This document shows, piece by piece, positions 48,777 to 58,609 of a stretch of DNA of 64,000 nucleotides. The stretch comes from UBA695 sp042691655. Its GTDB lineage: Bacteria > Verrucomicrobiota > Verrucomicrobiia > Chthoniobacterales > Chthoniobacteraceae. The notes under the pieces were generated by a model. That model did no database searches, had not been told where the DNA came from, and saw nothing but the letters and a program-made list of their open reading frames with translations. The DNA lies in assembly GCA_042691655.1 (NCBI GenBank), contig CP170506.1:2294001-2358000 (forward strand), written 5' to 3'. The number at the start of each line of letters is the position of its first letter. The first letter of the stretch is position 1. The position numbers and the translations under genes were made by a program.

Positions 48777-49778
48777 ATGAAGATCGCCCATATCACAGGA
48801 AAAAGTCAGGTAATGATCAAAAGCGTCCCGGTGCCCACGCCGGGGCCAGGTGAGGTCTTGATTAGGACCATTGCCTCAGCCGTTTGCGGCAGCGAAATGG
48901 GGGTATTCCGGAAAGAAGGTTGCGCAACGGGCAATCTCGGCCACGAAGCAGCCGGTGTGGTGGCCGCGCTGGGAAAAGGAACCCAGATTTTACAGGAAGG
49001 CCAACGTGTCGGCGTCAGCGCCATCTCGGGCTGCGGCCACTGCGAACATTGCAAAAACGGGCGGTATACCTGGTGCGAAAACCTCGCTTTCCACTGCAAC
49101 ATGCATGCAGAATACTTCGTTATCCCTGAGACCGCCTGCCATATCATCCCCGACGATGTCCCATGGGGACCCGGCGTTCTCATCACCGGCGATGGCCTTG
49201 GCGTTCCCTATCACACCTCCACCAAAATCCAGAACGATGACATTCGCACAGTCGTCGTCTTTGGCCTTGGCCCTATTGGCCTCGGAAATATCCTCCTCCA
49301 ATCGTTCCTCGGCCGCCAGGTGATCGGCGTAGACCGCGCGCCGGACCGCCTTGCCCTGGCCAAAAAGCTTGGGGCCAAACACACGATAGCCGCTGACAAA
49401 ACTGACGATGTTGTCGCTGAAATCCGCGCCTTATCCGACGGGCACGGGGCCGATGCCGCCATTGAAGCGGCGGGCATCCCGATCACAGCGAAGCAGTGTT
49501 TCAAAGCCGTTCGCAAGGGCGGGATCGTCGTATTCAATGGAGAACAGCCAAGCGTAGAACTCTCCCCCAGCGACGATTTCATTCGTCGCGACATCACCGC
49601 TGTGGGATCATGGTTTTATCATTTCAACGAATACCCGGCGATGCTATGCCTTTACCGCAAAGGGTTGTCAGTCGACTCCCTGATCACCCATCATTACAGC
49701 CTGGATCAAGCCGATGAAGCCTATCGCGCAATGGCCGAAGGCAAATCAGGAAAAGTCATCTTCGAGTATACGAAATAG
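48777..49778 (+). CDS. Zinc-dependent medium-chain dehydrogenase
   Basis: A 333-residue MDR protein. The first zinc ligand Cys is in SAVCGSEMG, with GHEAAGVV next, and the structural zinc cluster is CGHCEHCKNGRYTWC. The NAD-binding motif is VFGLGPIGLG. It resembles sorbitol/threonine/galactitol dehydrogenases. It is co-transcribed with the MocA-type oxidoreductase, consistent with stepwise oxidation of a carbohydrate. Confidence 0.88.
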   Translation: MKIAHITGKSQVMIKSVPVPTPGPGEVLIRTIASAVCGSEMGVFRKEGCATGNLGHEAAGVVAALGKGTQILQEGQRVGVSAISGCGHCEHCKNGRYTWCENLAFHCNMHAEYFVIPETACHIIPDDVPWGPGVLITGDGLGVPYHTSTKIQNDDIRTVVVFGLGPIGLGNILLQSFLGRQVIGVDRAPDRLALAKKLGAKHTIAADKTDDVVAEIRALSDGHGADAAIEAAGIPITAKQCFKAVRKGGIVVFNGEQPSVELSPSDDFIRRDITAVGSWFYHFNEYPAMLCLYRKGLSVDSLITHHYSLDQADEAYRAMAEGKSGKVIFEYTK

Positions 49779-49806
49779 AATGCTTAGGCTAGAAAAAACC
49801 AACACC

Positions 49807-51858
49807 ATGAACGTCGAGAAAGACCAGATCGATCGGCAGGCCGTTGTAGCCAGGCATAATGTCGTCGCCACTGCAACCGACCTTAATAGTCCGTGTCAAG
49901 TTGGGAACGGGGAGTTCGCTTTCGGGGCCGACATTACTGGGCTTCAAACTTTCGTGCCATTTGCAACCATGGCGCAATGGGGTTGGCACAGCGATCCGTT
50001 GCCAAAGGGAGAGCGAATCGAAGATTTTCGCGGGCAGGTCTGGGACACACACGGGCGCTCCGTTCGCTATCCCATGGACAACGAGGAACAGCCTGCTCTC
50101 TCCGAATGGCTTGCTTCAAACCCGCACCGGCTCAACCTGGGACGGTTGGGGATGGTCTTATTCAAATCCGACGGCGCGGCGGCAGAGCCCCGCGATGTGC
50201 AAAACGCACACCAGCAGTTGGACCTTTGGCGGGGAGAGATAACCAGCCGGTTTGAAATCGAAGGGCAACCGGTCAATGTCCAAACGTGCTGTTCGCCGCG
50301 CCCCGACGGTATCGCCGTCCGCATTCAATCGCCTCTCATCACCAGCGGCAGACTGGCGATCAGGCTCTCATTTCCTTATGGGGACGGTCGATGGATCGCC
50401 CCGCTTGTTGGCGATTGGGATCATCCCGAACGGCACAAAACGGAGATCAACAGGAGAGAAGCCAGGCGCATTGATTTGGCGAGAACCTTGGATTCCGATC
50501 GCTATGCGGTGAGCCTAGCCTGGAGCGATGGCGGAGAAGTGGCCGAGGAAGGCCACCATGCTTTTCTGCTGTCGCCATCCCGTCAAAACGACACGCTTGA
50601 GTTTGTCTGCCTGTTTACGCCAAATACCCATTCCGCCAGGCTTCCCTCGTTTGCCGAGGTGAGAAACGCGTGCGCCACTCATTGGGAGAAGTTCTGGAGA
50701 AGCGGAGCCGCAATCGATCTCTCGGCAAGCAGCGATCCGCGCTGGCGGGAATTGGAACGCCGCATCGTTTTATCGCAGTACCTCATGGCCGCCAACGAAG
50801 CGGGAACGCTGCCGCCCCAGGAAAGCGGGCTTGTCAATAACGGATGGCGGGGACGCTTTCATTTCGAAATGTATTGGTGGCACGCGGCCCATTATGCGTT
50901 GTGGAACCGCTGGCCTTTGCTGGAGCGAAGTCTTGGCATTTACAGCAATCTCCTTGCCTCATCGCAAGACAGGGCGCGCAGGCAGGGTTATCGTGGAGCA
51001 CGATGGCCGAAGTGCACTGGTCCAGATGGCCGTGAATGGCCTCACGCCATCCATGCCCTTTTGATTTGGCAGCAGCCCCACCCCATCGCCTTTGCGGAGT
51101 TGGACTATCGCACCCACCCAACCCTCGCGACTTTGGAAAAGTGGCGGACCGTCGTCTTCGAGACCGCGGAATTCCTGGCCTCCTTCGCGTTCTTCGACAA
51201 AAAAAGCGGGCACTACGTTCTCGGTGAGCCTCTCTATGTTGTCTCGGAAAATACCGATCCCAAAACGACACGCAACCCAGCCTTCGAGCTATCACAGTGG
51301 CGCACGGGGCTAAGGCTGGCCCAGCTTTGGCGAGAGCGACTTGGGCTCCCCCGTGATAAAGGGTGGGACGAGGTTCTTCATCACCTAACCCCACTGCCAG
51401 TCGAAAATGAGCTCTATGTTCTGCATGAAGGCGTTCAGGAAATGTGGACAAAATGGAATTTTGAACATCCCGCGCTCATTGGTGTGTTTGGGATGCTCCC
51501 GGGGGACGGCGCCGACAAAGAAACGGTGCGCCGTACTTTCCACAAGGTTCTGGAGTGCTGGAAATTTGATCGGACCTGGGGCTGGGACTTTCCCATGTTA
51601 GCGATGTGCGCGGCAAAACTCGGCGAACCCGAAACCGCGATCGACATGCTGTTACACCCCGCCGAAGGGTTCCAGTTTGACACGCATGGATTGGCTACGG
51701 GAGGTCCCTTTCCCTACTTCCCATCAAATGGTGGACTGCTCTATGCCGTGGCAATGATGGCAGGCGGCTGGGATGGCGCGCCCCAGCACCATGCGCCTGG
51801 ATTCCCCAACAACGGCCGCTGGAAAGTACGTTGCGAAGGATTCCAACCCGCACCGTAG
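49807..51858 (+). CDS. (alpha/alpha)6-barrel glycosidase-like protein
   Basis: A 683-residue protein. The N-terminal beta-sandwich (NSPCQVGNGEFAFGADITGL) and C-terminal alpha-barrel (HFEMYWWHAAHYALWNRWPL, GYRGARWPKCTGPDGREWPH, FELSQWRTGLRLAQLW) resemble GH65/GH95-type enzymes. No clear signal peptide is seen, so cytosolic action is likely. The acidic residue in the KCTGPDGREW loop may be catalytic. The first ATG at 49780 would add nine residues. It is the last of the three-gene group after the regulator. Confidence 0.75.
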   Translation: MNVEKDQIDRQAVVARHNVVATATDLNSPCQVGNGEFAFGADITGLQTFVPFATMAQWGWHSDPLPKGERIEDFRGQVWDTHGRSVRYPMDNEEQPALSEWLASNPHRLNLGRLGMVLFKSDGAAAEPRDVQNAHQQLDLWRGEITSRFEIEGQPVNVQTCCSPRPDGIAVRIQSPLITSGRLAIRLSFPYGDGRWIAPLVGDWDHPERHKTEINRREARRIDLARTLDSDRYAVSLAWSDGGEVAEEGHHAFLLSPSRQNDTLEFVCLFTPNTHSARLPSFAEVRNACATHWEKFWRSGAAIDLSASSDPRWRELERRIVLSQYLMAANEAGTLPPQESGLVNNGWRGRFHFEMYWWHAAHYALWNRWPLLERSLGIYSNLLASSQDRARRQGYRGARWPKCTGPDGREWPHAIHALLIWQQPHPIAFAELDYRTHPTLATLEKWRTVVFETAEFLASFAFFDKKSGHYVLGEPLYVVSENTDPKTTRNPAFELSQWRTGLRLAQLWRERLGLPRDKGWDEVLHHLTPLPVENELYVLHEGVQEMWTKWNFEHPALIGVFGMLPGDGADKETVRRTFHKVLECWKFDRTWGWDFPMLAMCAAKLGEPETAIDMLLHPAEGFQFDTHGLATGGPFPYFPSNGGLLYAVAMMAGGWDGAPQHHAPGFPNNGRWKVRCEGFQPAP

Positions 51859-51985
51859 TCTGCTCGGCGCCAGCCCGAGGAATTATGGCGCACGCCTATT
51901 GCAGATTCCAGTGGGCCGCGCGCGAAGCCGACCGGAGGGCTTGGGGCCCCCGGGTCGAGAAAAAAGGGCTCAATTTGTTTATAAA

Positions 51986-52145
51986 GGGCACCTCTGGAAA
52001 CCGGCGGCACGTCATCCATTTTGTCTTTTTGCGCCCTTTTGGCCCCATTTTTCGGGCAATATTGATCAATATTGCCCGAAAAATGGGGCCAAAAGGTCAT
52101 CAAAAATTCTTCATGGCTGACATACCCCGGTTTCCAGAGGTGCCC
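51986..52145. repeat. 160-bp near-perfect inverted repeat (MITE/hairpin-like)
   Basis: The outer arms of 19 bp (51986-52004 and 52127-52145) are perfect complements (GGGCACCTCTGGAAACCGG). An inner 62-bp palindrome (52035-52096) is perfect, centred on GATC. The 30-bp spacers between are partly complementary. It could fold into a single long hairpin. No open frame is convincing. A non-autonomous transposon, a large REP-like element or a bidirectional terminator are all possible. Confidence 0.8.
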
Positions 52146-52569
52146 TAAATGCATCCCGCCGATTAAATAGCAGCACAAATGATCAAAACGGCCGACGACA
52201 GCCCCCGCAATAGCGCATTTTTTTGTTTCCAGCCGGTTGTCCCACGTGACACGAAAATTCTCGTTTCCCCGCGATCTACTCTGAATTATACCAAACCGCG
52301 TCCCAGTTAAAAAAGTTTGTTCTTGGAAAAAATATAAAAAACCTTGATTTGTAGAACAAATTTCAGTAGCATTCCTTTATGCGATCCAAACTTGCGATCA
52401 GTCCTCGTTTCGCGAGGCCCAAAAACGGATCGTGCGGCGGCAGCAATTGCTCCATATCCCGCTGGATTCCATCGCCGGCAGCGCCCCATCCCGGCGTCTT
52501 AAAATTTTTCCGGAAACTGTACCTTTCAAAATTCGTGATGCTTAACTAAATTGCGATTCGCTTTCGATT
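52146..52569 (+). promoter_or_regulatory. Leader of the pseudopilin cassette with operator-like dyad
   Basis: About 420 bp without a gene. ATTTGT-AGA-ACAAAT (52347-52361) is a perfect dyad that resembles the ACAAATC half-sites before the two GntR/LacI-type regulators. A further TTTGTTCT lies near 52316. The rest is A/T-rich then G/C-rich, with no family recognised. Confidence 0.4.
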
Positions 52570-53085
52570 ATGAAATTCCCCCAGTTTCTCGCGTGGCGCA
52601 CTGTGAATCCCTTCGGCCACGCTCGTGTGCTCGCTTTCTCTCTCGTGGAGGTAACAATGTCATTGGGCCTCGTCGCATTTGCCCTATTACCAGTAATGGG
52701 TTTAATGCCTGTGGGGTTCAACGTCATGCGTGACGCTATCGACTCCACAGTACATGCAAGGATAACTCAACAAATCCACAGCGAGGCGCTCTTAACCCCT
52801 TTTAGTAAATTGACCGACAGTTTCGCCGATACAACCTTCTATTACAACGAAGAGGGACGCTTATTGGGGAAAACTCCCGCTTCAGCTCCTTCCGATACTC
52901 GTTATTGGGCTACAACCACCATCAATGCCCCCATCTTTCCGGGATCCGAAAACGTGCTCTCCAAGGACACGCTAACGAATAACATCCAAAGCATTAGCCT
53001 GCACCTCGTCACCGCCGCAAGCGTAAACGCCAAGTCAAACGCCTCTACTTTATGCGTCATCGATATTCCCAATTCCGGCAACTAA
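52570..53085 (+). CDS. Verru_Chthon cassette protein B (pseudopilin-like)
   Basis: A 171-residue protein. The prepilin N-terminus is ARVLAFSLVEVTMSLGLVAFALLPVMG, with F-S-L-V-E at the cleavage site. A polar C-terminus follows (LHLVTAASVNAKSN). This is the first of four genes in the B-C-D-A order of a cassette described in Verrucomicrobium and Chthoniobacter. The role is unknown, but the signal suggests a type II secretion or type IV pilus-like machine. Confidence 0.85.
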   Translation: MKFPQFLAWRTVNPFGHARVLAFSLVEVTMSLGLVAFALLPVMGLMPVGFNVMRDAIDSTVHARITQQIHSEALLTPFSKLTDSFADTTFYYNEEGRLLGKTPASAPSDTRYWATTTINAPIFPGSENVLSKDTLTNNIQSISLHLVTAASVNAKSNASTLCVIDIPNSGN

Positions 53086-53095
53086 ATCGATAGCG

Positions 53096-54085
53096 ATGCA
53101 CGATCTTCCCCCCAGGAAATCAAAGGCGTATTCGCTCCTTGTCGGCTTTTCTCTTTTGGAACTTCTCACCGCGATGATGGTATTCTCCCTGATCATGCTG
53201 ATGCTTTTTTCGGTAATCGGGCAGACATCAAAAGCATGGCAGATTACATCGTCAAAAATAGATGCCTATCAGGGGGCGCGAGTCGCGTTTGACATGTTGA
53301 CGCGCAATTTGTCTCAAGCCACCCTTAATACATACCTTGACTATGACGACCCTGCAACACCCACCCGTTATCTAAGGAAGTCGGAATTAGCTTTTGTTAC
53401 CGGACAATCCGGGACAGCCGGACTGCCCGGCACCCCGGGCACGGGGCAAGCGGTATTCTTTCAAGCGCCCACCACCTACACAACCAACACTAAAGCCTAC
53501 GGCGGAATGGACGGTCTGCTGAACGCTTGCGGGTATTACGTAAGCTTCACCGCGAACACCACCATCCCACCTCACATAAGCGCCGCCAAGCAGGGAACAA
53601 GTCACTACCGGTACCGGTTAATGCAACTGATGGTCGCCGCCGAAAACAACAAAGTCTACACTTCCTCGGGAAGCAACACATGGTTTACAGCAACCACTGA
53701 TGCGCCGCACCCTGTAACCGATAATGTCATAGCTCTCATCATTCGTGCGCAGGACCCGTCAGCCGCGCAGCCCGATCTCAGCGCAAATTACACATACGAT
53801 TCGCAACTGAACGCCACCGCAGTTCCCCAGCCTCTTACAGCAGCGCAGCTACCGCCGGTTCTCCAAGTCACCATGGTTGCCATCGACGAAAGTTGCGCAA
53901 AACGCATCGAGAACGGCAGCGATCAACCCGCGATCATCGAAACCGCCCTCGCCGGGAAATTCCAAATCGTCTCGCAATACGATATCGATCTTAAAAATCT
54001 CGAGGCAGCTCTCCTGGCCAGCCATATGCAATATCGCATCCTATTCGCCACGGTGCCCTTACGTGAATCGAAGTGGACCAAATGA
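53096..54085 (+). CDS. Verru_Chthon cassette protein C (pseudopilin-like)
   Basis: A 329-residue protein. The prepilin motif is VGFSLLELLTAMMVFSLIML near residue 18. The globular part has QGARVAFDMLTRNLSQAT, and the C-terminus ends REIL-type (RILFATVPLRESKW). It sits 10 bp after protein B and overlaps protein D by 4 bp. Probably a minor pseudopilin in a larger assembly. Confidence 0.85.
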   Translation: MHDLPPRKSKAYSLLVGFSLLELLTAMMVFSLIMLMLFSVIGQTSKAWQITSSKIDAYQGARVAFDMLTRNLSQATLNTYLDYDDPATPTRYLRKSELAFVTGQSGTAGLPGTPGTGQAVFFQAPTTYTTNTKAYGGMDGLLNACGYYVSFTANTTIPPHISAAKQGTSHYRYRLMQLMVAAENNKVYTSSGSNTWFTATTDAPHPVTDNVIALIIRAQDPSAAQPDLSANYTYDSQLNATAVPQPLTAAQLPPVLQVTMVAIDESCAKRIENGSDQPAIIETALAGKFQIVSQYDIDLKNLEAALLASHMQYRILFATVPLRESKWTK

Positions 54086-54690
54086 GAACACCACTGTCAA
54101 ACCGTGTCCGTACCCGCACGTCACCGCGGGGCTTTTCATTAATCGAGCTGCTGTTGGTCATATTGATCATGATCGTGCTCTTTGGCATAACCGGCCCAGC
54201 CATTACGTCAGTCCTCAGAGGAAACGATTTGAATCGGGCCGGTTGGTCCTTCGGTGATCGGCTCATGTTGGCCCGCCAGGAAGCGCTCACCAAAAACTGC
54301 AACGTGGAGGTACGCTTCTACAAGCTTCCTTCGGGTTGGTCCGCGGTACAACTCTGGCGCGTTGCGCCGTCCCAGGACGGCTCCACTCCTGTCCCCGTCG
54401 CCCTCGGATCGCTCGTCAAAGCCCCCAGCAGCGTCATTATCGACGAGCAGCTGTCCCCGCTTTTGAACGCAGACTCAACGATCGCGGGAACCGCCGACCT
54501 GCCGTATTACCACACCGTCAAATACGCAGGATTTCGATTCCGCCCCAATGGGTCCGTCAGCACCGTCATCAACAGCTCCAATAATTACATCACCTTCAAG
54601 ATAGCCAGCGACCCCACAGAGCCACCGGCCAACAACTACACCATCCAAGTCGATCCGGTCACTGGCAAAATCATTACCTTCCAGCCATGA
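54082..54690 (+). CDS. Verru_Chthon cassette protein D (pseudopilin-like)
   Basis: A 202-residue protein. The prepilin motif is RGFSLIELLLVILIMIVLFG, followed by FGDRLMLARQEALTKNCNVEVRF, typical of GspH-like minor pseudopilins. The start at 54082 overlaps protein C as ATGA; an upstream ATG at 54073 is possible. The stop overlaps the start of protein A. Confidence 0.85.
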   Translation: MRTPLSNRVRTRTSPRGFSLIELLLVILIMIVLFGITGPAITSVLRGNDLNRAGWSFGDRLMLARQEALTKNCNVEVRFYKLPSGWSAVQLWRVAPSQDGSTPVPVALGSLVKAPSSVIIDEQLSPLLNADSTIAGTADLPYYHTVKYAGFRFRPNGSVSTVINSSNNYITFKIASDPTEPPANNYTIQVDPVTGKIITFQP

Positions 54691-57600
54691 TACCGTTCCA
54701 TTCATTTCAAAAAAAACGAGGCTTTGCCTTGGTGGTCATTCTTGTCGCCCTAGTCTTGTTAGTGGGACTGGTCGTCCTCTTTCTCAGCCGCATCAGTGTC
54801 GAAAGAAGCACGGCGGCGGATTACGAAGCTTCGATATGGGCCCGGCAACTTGCCGATACAACCGTCAGCCTCGTCCAGGGACAAATCAACATCGCATCGC
54901 GGCAGGGCTCCAACGTAGCCTGGGCGTCGCAGCCGGGAATGGTTCGGACATTCGACACGTCAGGTTCTCTCGTCCAAGCCTATAAGCTCTACTCCGCACA
55001 CGATATGATCTCCGGCTCCGTTAGTATAACGGGCGGAGCATCCTCCGACGCACCCCCATCACAATGGGCAAACAACGTTGCCCTCTGGACCGACCTCAAC
55101 GCCCCGGTCGACGCCGATGGAACAACCGTCTTCCCAATCCTTGATCCCTCATCGTCTGCCGATGGATTTACGCTGACGTCAGCTCCCGGAGCAACCGCTT
55201 ATCAACCGGCCCCCATGCCAGTCCAGTGGCTCTACGTATTGCGCGACGGCTCCCTGGTCGCCCCCAGCGATGGCAGCGGCAAAACAGCAACCGTTCCCGG
55301 CGACACCCTCACGAACCCAATCGTCGGGCGCATCGCATTCTGGACGGACGACGAAACCTGCAAGGTCAACATCAACACCGCATCTGAAGGAACCTATTGG
55401 GATACGCCCAGGACACAAACCCAGATCGACCAGGATTTGGCAAATTACCAACCGGCTCACAACGAATTCCAGCGTTATCCGGGACATCCCGCCACAACCA
55501 GTCTCTCCACAGCATTCCCAACCCTTGATGCGAACACGATCTACGGACTGGTTCCTCGCATTGTGGGAGGCGGTTCCAATCTCGGCACGGTCGCCGCCAC
55601 AGGCACCCTTACGTCTGATTCAGACCGGCTTTACGCAAGCACCGACGAGTTGATTTTCAAACCCAACCGCGACAATAACACAGGGCTCTCCAAAACAGAT
55701 CTCGAATATGCGAAGTTCTTTATCACTGCGCATAGCCGTGCCCCCGAAACCAATCTTTTCAACTTACCCAGAATCGCGTGCTGGCCGATCTACAAGGACG
55801 TGGCTGACGAACGTGTTTCCGTATTCGACAAACTGATCGCATTCTGCGCATCGACAGGAACATCGGGAACTCTCAACCCCTACTACTTTCAACGAGAACA
55901 ATACGGAAGCCCCTCCAACGACATCAATGTCTCGCGGAATCAGCAACTATACAGTTATCTTCAAACGCTGACAAAAAAGGAAATTCCCGGTTTCGGCGGC
56001 AACTTTCTCCAGAAGTATCAAGATGACCGCGATCAAATCCTTACAGAAATCTTTGATTACATACGTTGCACCAATCTTTATGACGATACGCTCGCGGCAG
56101 GCAAACAATTCACTCCGGACCGGAACTCCGGCAATAGCAACGATCCGATCAACATAGGCCACGGGTGGGCGGTTCCCAATCATAAGGGATCAGGTGCAAA
56201 CACAACCATGGGATTTGGACGGGCATACACCTTGTCGGAGTTGGCAATCGGATTTATATGCAACGCATTCCTTAGTGATTCAGCCACACCCCCGGCTTCA
56301 GAGTTACAAAGCAGCGACACATCGAAAATGAAAGTCCTGGGCGGCAAATCCCTAAACAAGGGGGAAAGGTATATCCAGGCAATCATTATCCCCGAATTTT
56401 TTTCTCCAATGCATGGTTGGGGGCCGATGCGCGCAGACATGCGGATCAAGATTTCCAATTTGTCCTCTTTAACAGTATCCGCAGGAAGCACCCCGGCAAC
56501 ACGTCTCTTTCCCGACGGAATGGATTCGTTTACGATCCCTTACTCCGATCCTCTTTCCCATCTTTACTATGGCAAGAGGTGGGGAGGGAACCCGGGTTGG
56601 CAGTATTTTTCTCTTGATGATGGCGGCGTTACCATTAAGGAAGCGCCGCCCCGAGGGAACCTCGTGGGCGACGTGAAAGAAACGGCGGCGAATGCCTACG
56701 GTCTTATAGGAATCCCCATCCTCCTAAAACCAGCCGGCGGAACAACCGCGGCGCCAACTCAAATGACCTTCAGTGGCGGAACGCTTACTTTCGAATTTTA
56801 CGCCGGAGCCACAAGCACGGTAACAGATGAAACAACCCTGATACAGAGTCTCTCGATCAATTTTCCAGCCGGGACATTTCCCGTTCCAAAACTGGTGGAT
56901 GTAGGGACAGATCCAGACCCGAATTTTGGTGTATCAACGGATCCAAGCACCTGGTGGAGTTTTCCTCGCAACATTTCCAATACCGGTTCAGCAGGGCGAT
57001 TTGCCTATGCCAATAAGAATCCCGGTAATTATAAGAAAACATATTACGGATGCTTTTTTAGACAGGATTACGATACGGTACGAACCGTGTTACCTGCACA
57101 CGGTGACTATCGACTAGTCGCCGCATCTTACACAGTCCCAAGCAACGTATTTGTGAAGCATCCGTTTTACGATGATCTATCGAAGCAAATGGCTTCGAAC
57201 CTGTCCAATTCTGGGTATTCCAGCTTCGACCAGGGATTTGACCTTACCGGAAAATATTTTCAAAATCTTACCTATTCGGACACCATGGTGCCGGACATCC
57301 CGTCGAACGCCAAGAACACCACCGACTATACACCCGAAACAACAGGCGACTTTGACAACGCTCTCCCGGGAGCACGAGACGGTCCCTTTATCAACAAGCC
57401 TGACGAGGGGGTCTCGGGATCAGCGCCTTACTTTTCAGACGATTTCTCCATCAGCCCAACATTCGTTACCCCTAACCGCCAGATGCCTTCCCCCGGGATG
57501 TTTGGCTCCCTTCCAACCGGAGTAAAATCACAAACTCCGTGGCGAACCCTGCTGTTTCGTCCTCAATCGGGACACTTTGGAGCAACAGCTCCGAAGGATC

Positions 57601-58298
57601 ACTTGTTTTTGGATCTTTTTTGGATGCCCGTTGTGGAGCCGTATGCGATAAGCGACCGTTTTTCAACAGCAGGGAAAATCAATCTAAACTATCAAATTGT
57701 TCCATTTACTTACATCCAGCGTTCCACCGGCATCAGGGCAATGTTGAAAGGAGAGAAAGTTGGAGCTATCCCGAACACAGCGCTCAATACTTATAAGCGG
57801 ACTCCAGTAACATCAGATAACTTCCGAAAAAATATTAATATCCTAGAAGTGACCAATCAGTTTGACGCAAAGTTTAACGTCGGAAACGTTTTCAAGTCCG
57901 CGTCGGAAATCTGCGATATCGACATACCGCCCGAAGGACAAACCGCCGCAGGCATGAGCGCATTCTGGAAGAATAATCTTCTTACGGGAGACAATATGCG
58001 CGAACGCATATATACGACCCTATATCCGCGCCTGACAACAAAATCCAATACTTACACAGTTCACTTCCGGACTCAGGCGCTGAAGAAGAATCAAGGCGCC
58101 ACCGCGGGGACGTGGGACGAAAGCAAGGGAACCGTCGCCAGCGAATATCGCGGTTCGACAACAATCGAACGCTTTATTGATGCTAACGATCCGAACATTG
58201 ACGACTACGCTGGAGATACTATTGATCCGACGACCTTGAAAACACTCGACCAATATTACAAGTGGCGTGTCATCGCCAATCGGCGATTTGTTCCCTAA
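54687..58298 (+). CDS. Verru_Chthon cassette protein A (very large, pseudopilin-like N-terminus)
   Basis: A 1203-residue protein. The N-terminus KKRGFALVVILVALVLLVGLVV resembles GspK/PilX-type pseudopilin signals. The body is long, aromatic and mostly beta-rich, with no known catalytic motif. The start overlaps protein D as ATGA. It is the largest cassette member and may form a surface or pilus tip structure. An IS256 remnant lies just after its stop. Confidence 0.85.
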   Translation: MIPFHSFQKKRGFALVVILVALVLLVGLVVLFLSRISVERSTAADYEASIWARQLADTTVSLVQGQINIASRQGSNVAWASQPGMVRTFDTSGSLVQAYKLYSAHDMISGSVSITGGASSDAPPSQWANNVALWTDLNAPVDADGTTVFPILDPSSSADGFTLTSAPGATAYQPAPMPVQWLYVLRDGSLVAPSDGSGKTATVPGDTLTNPIVGRIAFWTDDETCKVNINTASEGTYWDTPRTQTQIDQDLANYQPAHNEFQRYPGHPATTSLSTAFPTLDANTIYGLVPRIVGGGSNLGTVAATGTLTSDSDRLYASTDELIFKPNRDNNTGLSKTDLEYAKFFITAHSRAPETNLFNLPRIACWPIYKDVADERVSVFDKLIAFCASTGTSGTLNPYYFQREQYGSPSNDINVSRNQQLYSYLQTLTKKEIPGFGGNFLQKYQDDRDQILTEIFDYIRCTNLYDDTLAAGKQFTPDRNSGNSNDPINIGHGWAVPNHKGSGANTTMGFGRAYTLSELAIGFICNAFLSDSATPPASELQSSDTSKMKVLGGKSLNKGERYIQAIIIPEFFSPMHGWGPMRADMRIKISNLSSLTVSAGSTPATRLFPDGMDSFTIPYSDPLSHLYYGKRWGGNPGWQYFSLDDGGVTIKEAPPRGNLVGDVKETAANAYGLIGIPILLKPAGGTTAAPTQMTFSGGTLTFEFYAGATSTVTDETTLIQSLSINFPAGTFPVPKLVDVGTDPDPNFGVSTDPSTWWSFPRNISNTGSAGRFAYANKNPGNYKKTYYGCFFRQDYDTVRTVLPAHGDYRLVAASYTVPSNVFVKHPFYDDLSKQMASNLSNSGYSSFDQGFDLTGKYFQNLTYSDTMVPDIPSNAKNTTDYTPETTGDFDNALPGARDGPFINKPDEGVSGSAPYFSDDFSISPTFVTPNRQMPSPGMFGSLPTGVKSQTPWRTLLFRPQSGHFGATAPKDHLFLDLFWMPVVEPYAISDRFSTAGKINLNYQIVPFTYIQRSTGIRAMLKGEKVGAIPNTALNTYKRTPVTSDNFRKNINILEVTNQFDAKFNVGNVFKSASEICDIDIPPEGQTAAGMSAFWKNNLLTGDNMRERIYTTLYPRLTTKSNTYTVHFRTQALKKNQGATAGTWDESKGTVASEYRGSTTIERFIDANDPNIDDYAGDTIDPTTLKTLDQYYKWRVIANRRFVP

Positions 58299-58317
58299 CA
58301 AAAATCGAAATGTGGAC

Positions 58318-58580
58318 TCCGTTCTCCGATGGTCAGAGCGCTCTGATACTTGGCCGCGCAGCTGAGAAACATCGCCGGAACCAAGTGGGGCAGCAAGCGC
58401 TACCTGGACATGAACCACCTAACGTGAGAATCCGTCAGGCTCGGAGCAAACCATAGCCTGACCAACGAATTTGGAATCCGCACCCGCGGGTCGGATTTCA
58501 AACCCAAACAGGAAACAAAAAAACAAAGCCGAACCGTCCTCAGGCCATCGATAGAAAGTGCGAAAGAATCTGGACACAAC
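58318..58580 (+). pseudogene. Remnant of an IS256-family element (3' end)
   Basis: Residues in two frames match the end of the transposase at 2179 (FSDGQSAL..., then HIAGTKWGSKRYLDM). The following non-coding DNA matches the 3' end of that element, including a smaller version of its terminator hairpin and the end GTGCGAAAGAATCTGGACAC (near 58557-58577). The left part is missing. It lies directly after the pseudopilin cassette, so it marks a past insertion. Confidence 0.8.
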
Positions 58581-58609
58581 CTTCGCGTCCGTCAAGCCCC
58601 CCTGAACTT

